Positions 31,631-33,255 of a DNA stretch of 33,255 nucleotides are shown piece by piece. This DNA comes from Methylacidiphilales bacterium. GTDB lineage: Bacteria > Verrucomicrobiota > Verrucomicrobiia > Methylacidiphilales > UBA1321. Position 1 is the first letter of the stretch. The number at the start of each line of letters is the position of its first letter. The notes beneath the pieces are model-generated. The model did no database searches and was not told the DNA's origin. It saw only the letters and a program-made list of their open reading frames with translations. The stretch is taken from positions 1 to 33,255 of the forward strand of contig JAMFSY010000025.1 in the NCBI GenBank assembly GCA_026225555.1, read 5' to 3'. The position numbers and the translations under genes are program-made.

Positions 31631-32377
31631 TCAGGGTTGCGTGGAAATAACGCGGGTATCGCAGAGGCGATCATGGAGCGCCCGCTTTTCCGGGTCCCAG
31701 AAAGCCATGAGGTAACCGATGGCGAAAATGACCCCGCTCAGCATCTTGGCGAAATACCGCCCGGTGGCGCGACCGTACGAGATGGGACTGCCATCGGGAG
31801 CCACAACCTTGACCTTCATCGCCATCTTTCCGAAGGTGGCGCCATATTTTCCGATCAGGAAAATCTCATATCCAATGCTTAGGCAAAGGTTGAAGACCAC
31901 GAGGAGAAGATTGGCGACGACTCCCAGGGCCTCTTGCCGGCCCGTCGGCGAAAGGGCCGCGACGCCGCCGACCAGGATGGCGGGAATCAGCTCGACGATG
32001 TAGAGAAGGATTCCGTCGAGGAGGATCGCGAGAAAGCGGCGCCCGATCGAGGCGTACGCCAGCGTGCCCGGAAGCGCAACGCCCTCCTTCAAACGCTGAA
32101 AGAAGATGGGCTTGCAGGCTGCGCAAACCCAGGAATTCTCGTACTGCACCATGTCGTCCGCGGGAAACATCTTACCGCATTGCGCGCAGGTGTGCAGGGG
32201 AGCTCCCGACGTGGTAGCCAGGGCTGCCGGGGTGTGTTGAAAGGTGGTCCAGTCGGCCATGCCCTCGGTCCAGACGGGAGTATCGACGGCGATGACGCCG
32301 CCTTGATGAAGGTTTTGCAGTTCAGTGAGTTCGACCGGACCCTGAGTTGCACCGTCACGGATGTAGTACCAAGCCAT
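31631..32377 (-). CDS. GYF_2 and RDD domain membrane protein
   Basis: This 248-residue protein is the first gene of the operon. A GYF_2 domain lies at about 3-47 (WYYIRDGATQGPVELTEL ... PVWTEGMADWTTF). A CxxC...CxxC zinc knuckle with Cys64, Cys67, Cys85 and Cys88 follows, then an RDD membrane domain from about 108 (YASIGRRFLAILLDGILLY; ending KRALHDRLCDTRVI). This is a common verrucomicrobial arrangement. The GYF_2 domain resembles that on the ABC ATPase at 11299. It probably binds partner peptides at the membrane. The promoter lies upstream. Confidence 0.88.
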   Translation of the reverse strand: MAWYYIRDGATQGPVELTELQNLHQGGVIAVDTPVWTEGMADWTTFQHTPAALATTSGAPLHTCAQCGKMFPADDMVQYENSWVCAACKPIFFQRLKEGVALPGTLAYASIGRRFLAILLDGILLYIVELIPAILVGGVAALSPTGRQEALGVVANLLLVVFNLCLSIGYEIFLIGKYGATFGKMAMKVKVVAPDGSPISYGRATGRYFAKMLSGVIFAIGYLMAFWDPEKRALHDRLCDTRVISTQP

Positions 32378-32405
32378 AAGGAACGAGCCTTTCGAAGTTG
32401 ACCAG

Positions 32406-32435
32406 TAGTTAGTCAGCCTCCTTTTCGAGCGACAA
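32406..32435 (-). promoter_or_regulatory. possible promoter of the RDD/MoxR operon
   Basis: On the minus strand TTGTCG (32435-32430), an 18-base spacer and TAACTA (32411-32406) lie 29 bases before the first start codon of the operon. Match to sigma70 boxes is modest. Confidence 0.3.
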
Positions 32436-32657
32436 GCAAATTGTTTTCCGGGAATAATTTTAATTGTGGAGCAAATATTCTCCCTCGAGGATCCAGCCTT
32501 CGGGCTCGGACGTAAATTCGGGAACCAAAAGTCCTGACACGCTTGGCCGGATCCGTCCGGAAGAAAACTTTAATTGTTAGCTTTGTGGTGAACTGACTAC
32601 AGTTAACCGCGCCACGTTATTTTCACCACGAGCTTCCGATGTGCTCGTAACAATATC
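32436..32657. other. intergenic region, nothing recognised
   Basis: AT-rich stretches alternate with a short GC-rich part around 32490-32570. No coding frame or strong structure was found between the operon promoter and the tRNA relic. Confidence 0.4.
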
Positions 32658-32700
32658 GCCCGAGTGATGGAATGGCAGACATACGGGACCTAAAATTGGG
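32658..32700 (+). pseudogene. tRNA-Leu 5' half, UAA-like, truncated
   Basis: GCCCGAG followed by TGATGGAATGGCAGACAT is the acceptor strand and D-arm of a bacterial tRNA-Leu. CGGGACCTAAAA is the anticodon stem and loop of a UAA isoacceptor, with C instead of T at position 33. The following bases do not complete the anticodon stem, and no T-arm or 3' acceptor strand is present in the next 100 bases. Like the relic at 17039-17075 it ends right after the anticodon loop, as expected for an integration scar. Confidence 0.6.
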
Positions 32701-32802
32701 TTTTTGCTAGCTTCGCCGCGCTTCATATTCCTTCACAACTCGCTCGCCCTAAGGCAATTAATTCAAGATTACAGGAAATAAAAATCGAAGAAAGATCGTG
32801 CA

Positions 32803-32976
32803 ATGAAAACCAGGAGTGGCACAAAAAGTGGCATAGTATCCGGCACTACCTGCGCATTTAAGCCAAGGAAGGGGCGCAAAGAAATAATCGACTACGGTCA
32901 AAAGAAGAACGTGGGGAAAAGGCACGTCTTCTACTTGGACCTTTCGTCGTGGGTGGCCCACTTGGAGATGCGGTAG
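32803..32976 (+). CDS. possible N-terminal remnant of an integrase
   Basis: ATG at 32803 opens 57 codons to TAG (32974-32976). The product is basic and contains KPRKGRKEI and KNVGKRHVFYLDLSSW. This vaguely recalls the N-terminal arm-binding part of tyrosine recombinases (a basic stretch, then 'xxYLDL'). The start repeats AGTGGCA at 32815-32821 and 32827-32833. The position about 100 bases after a broken tRNA-Leu fits a tRNA-linked integrase gene cut short. Weak evidence; it may be non-coding. Confidence 0.25.
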   Translation: MKTRSGTKSGIVSGTTCAFKPRKGRKEIIDYGQKKNVGKRHVFYLDLSSWVAHLEMR

Positions 32977-33138
32977 CCACCTTGCCTCTTGGGTACGATC
33001 TCAGAAACCTCTTAATAGCGTTCCAGTAACGCTCCACTTTGCCAAACCTCCCGAGCCGTAATGATCCTTTTGCGAGCTCTTCACGATAGGCTTTAACGTG
33101 TCCCCCTTGGTTGGGAGAACACTCTATCCTAGAGCATT
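32977..33138. other. gap before the transposase end
   Basis: This holds a short inverted repeat CTCTA-TCC-TAGAG at 33122-33134, just beyond the transposase stop. One end of the insertion sequence should lie here, but its terminal repeat cannot be fixed without the other end. Confidence 0.35.
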
Positions 33139-33255
33139 TTAAATAATACTGTAGCCGCAGGAGGCAAACCAACCCTCGGCATTTTGGGCGGTGACCTCGG
33201 CCAGGGCCGAGCCGATCGCCGCCAGCAGGGTTTCCTCGGTTCGAGCCTTGGCGCT
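33139..33255 (-). mobile_element. IS630-type transposase, C-terminal end (continues outside the window)
   Basis: Read on the minus strand from 33255, 38 codons lead to TAA at 33141-33139. The peptide (AKARTEETLLAAIGSALAEV, then AEGWFASCGYSII) matches the C-terminus of IS630-family DDE transposases, where 'RT..AL..AIG.AL....' is followed by a '(F/Y)xxxGY' ending. The rest of the gene lies beyond the window edge. The catalytic part is not visible, so activity cannot be judged. Confidence 0.6.

Noticed and set aside
32658-32760. Intact tRNA-Leu or tRNA-Leu with a group I intron
   Set aside because: The break is after the anticodon loop, not within the anticodon where the known intron sits, and no 3' half or intron core was found downstream.
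32858-33172. Minus-strand 104-codon frame near the right edge
   Set aside because: Starts without an ATG-linked ribosome site, low-complexity Ser/Pro/Arg end, and overlaps the transposase end in another frame.
1-33255. CRISPR arrays or rRNA
   Set aside because: No regularly spaced repeats and no rRNA signature sequences were seen on either strand.

Overview
The window reads as part of a Verrucomicrobia-like genome (Opitutales or a relative). This rests on gene-family content only: GYF_2 and RDD membrane proteins, a MoxR/DUF58/DUF4350/DUF4129 block, and a GYF_2-fused ABC ATPase. No rRNA or other marker is present to prove it.

Layout. (1) 1-7.1 kb, accessory and plasmid-like: the 3' part of an ankyrin-repeat gene; two divergent genes that share a ribbon-helix-helix-like block; a DUF3592-type membrane protein; an operon resembling the RP4 traK-traL-traM mobilisation genes on the minus strand; a 490-base inverted-repeat-rich gap that is the best oriT candidate; and, divergently, a MobF (TrwC-like) relaxase-helicase with its middle deleted. 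This looks like a decayed mobilisable or conjugative element. (2) 7.2-14.8 kb: a GntR/YtrA-controlled operon with two ABC exporters. One ATPase carries an N-terminal GYF_2 domain, and one permease is fused to a CPBP (CAAX-protease-like) domain. (3) 14.85-16.77 kb: an AbiE-like type IV toxin-antitoxin pair with an operator-rich promoter. (4) 17.04-17.08 kb: the 5' half of a tRNA-Leu, probably an island boundary.

(5) 17.1-19.0 kb: sulfite reductase hemoprotein cysI behind a structured leader. (6) 19.0-22.9 kb: a Tat-exported PaoABC-like molybdenum oxidoreductase operon, minus strand. (7) 23.05-32.38 kb: a tightly packed ten-gene minus-strand operon of RDD, SpoIIM-like, DUF58, MoxR, DUF4350, DUF4129 and zinc-finger/GYF membrane proteins. 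MoxR and DUF58 probably act as a chaperone pair for membrane or cell-envelope assembly. (8) 32.4-33.26 kb: no core gene, but a second broken tRNA-Leu 5' half, a possible integrase remnant and the C-terminal end of an IS630-type transposase.

The right half is visibly more GC-rich, with genes joined by ATGA overlaps (chromosomal style). The left half is a mosaic of mobile, resistance-like and toxin-antitoxin cargo. The least familiar pieces are the GYF-ABC / permease-CPBP export operon, the traKLM-like operon beside a MobF relaxase, and the nuclease-fold-like AbiEi partner.
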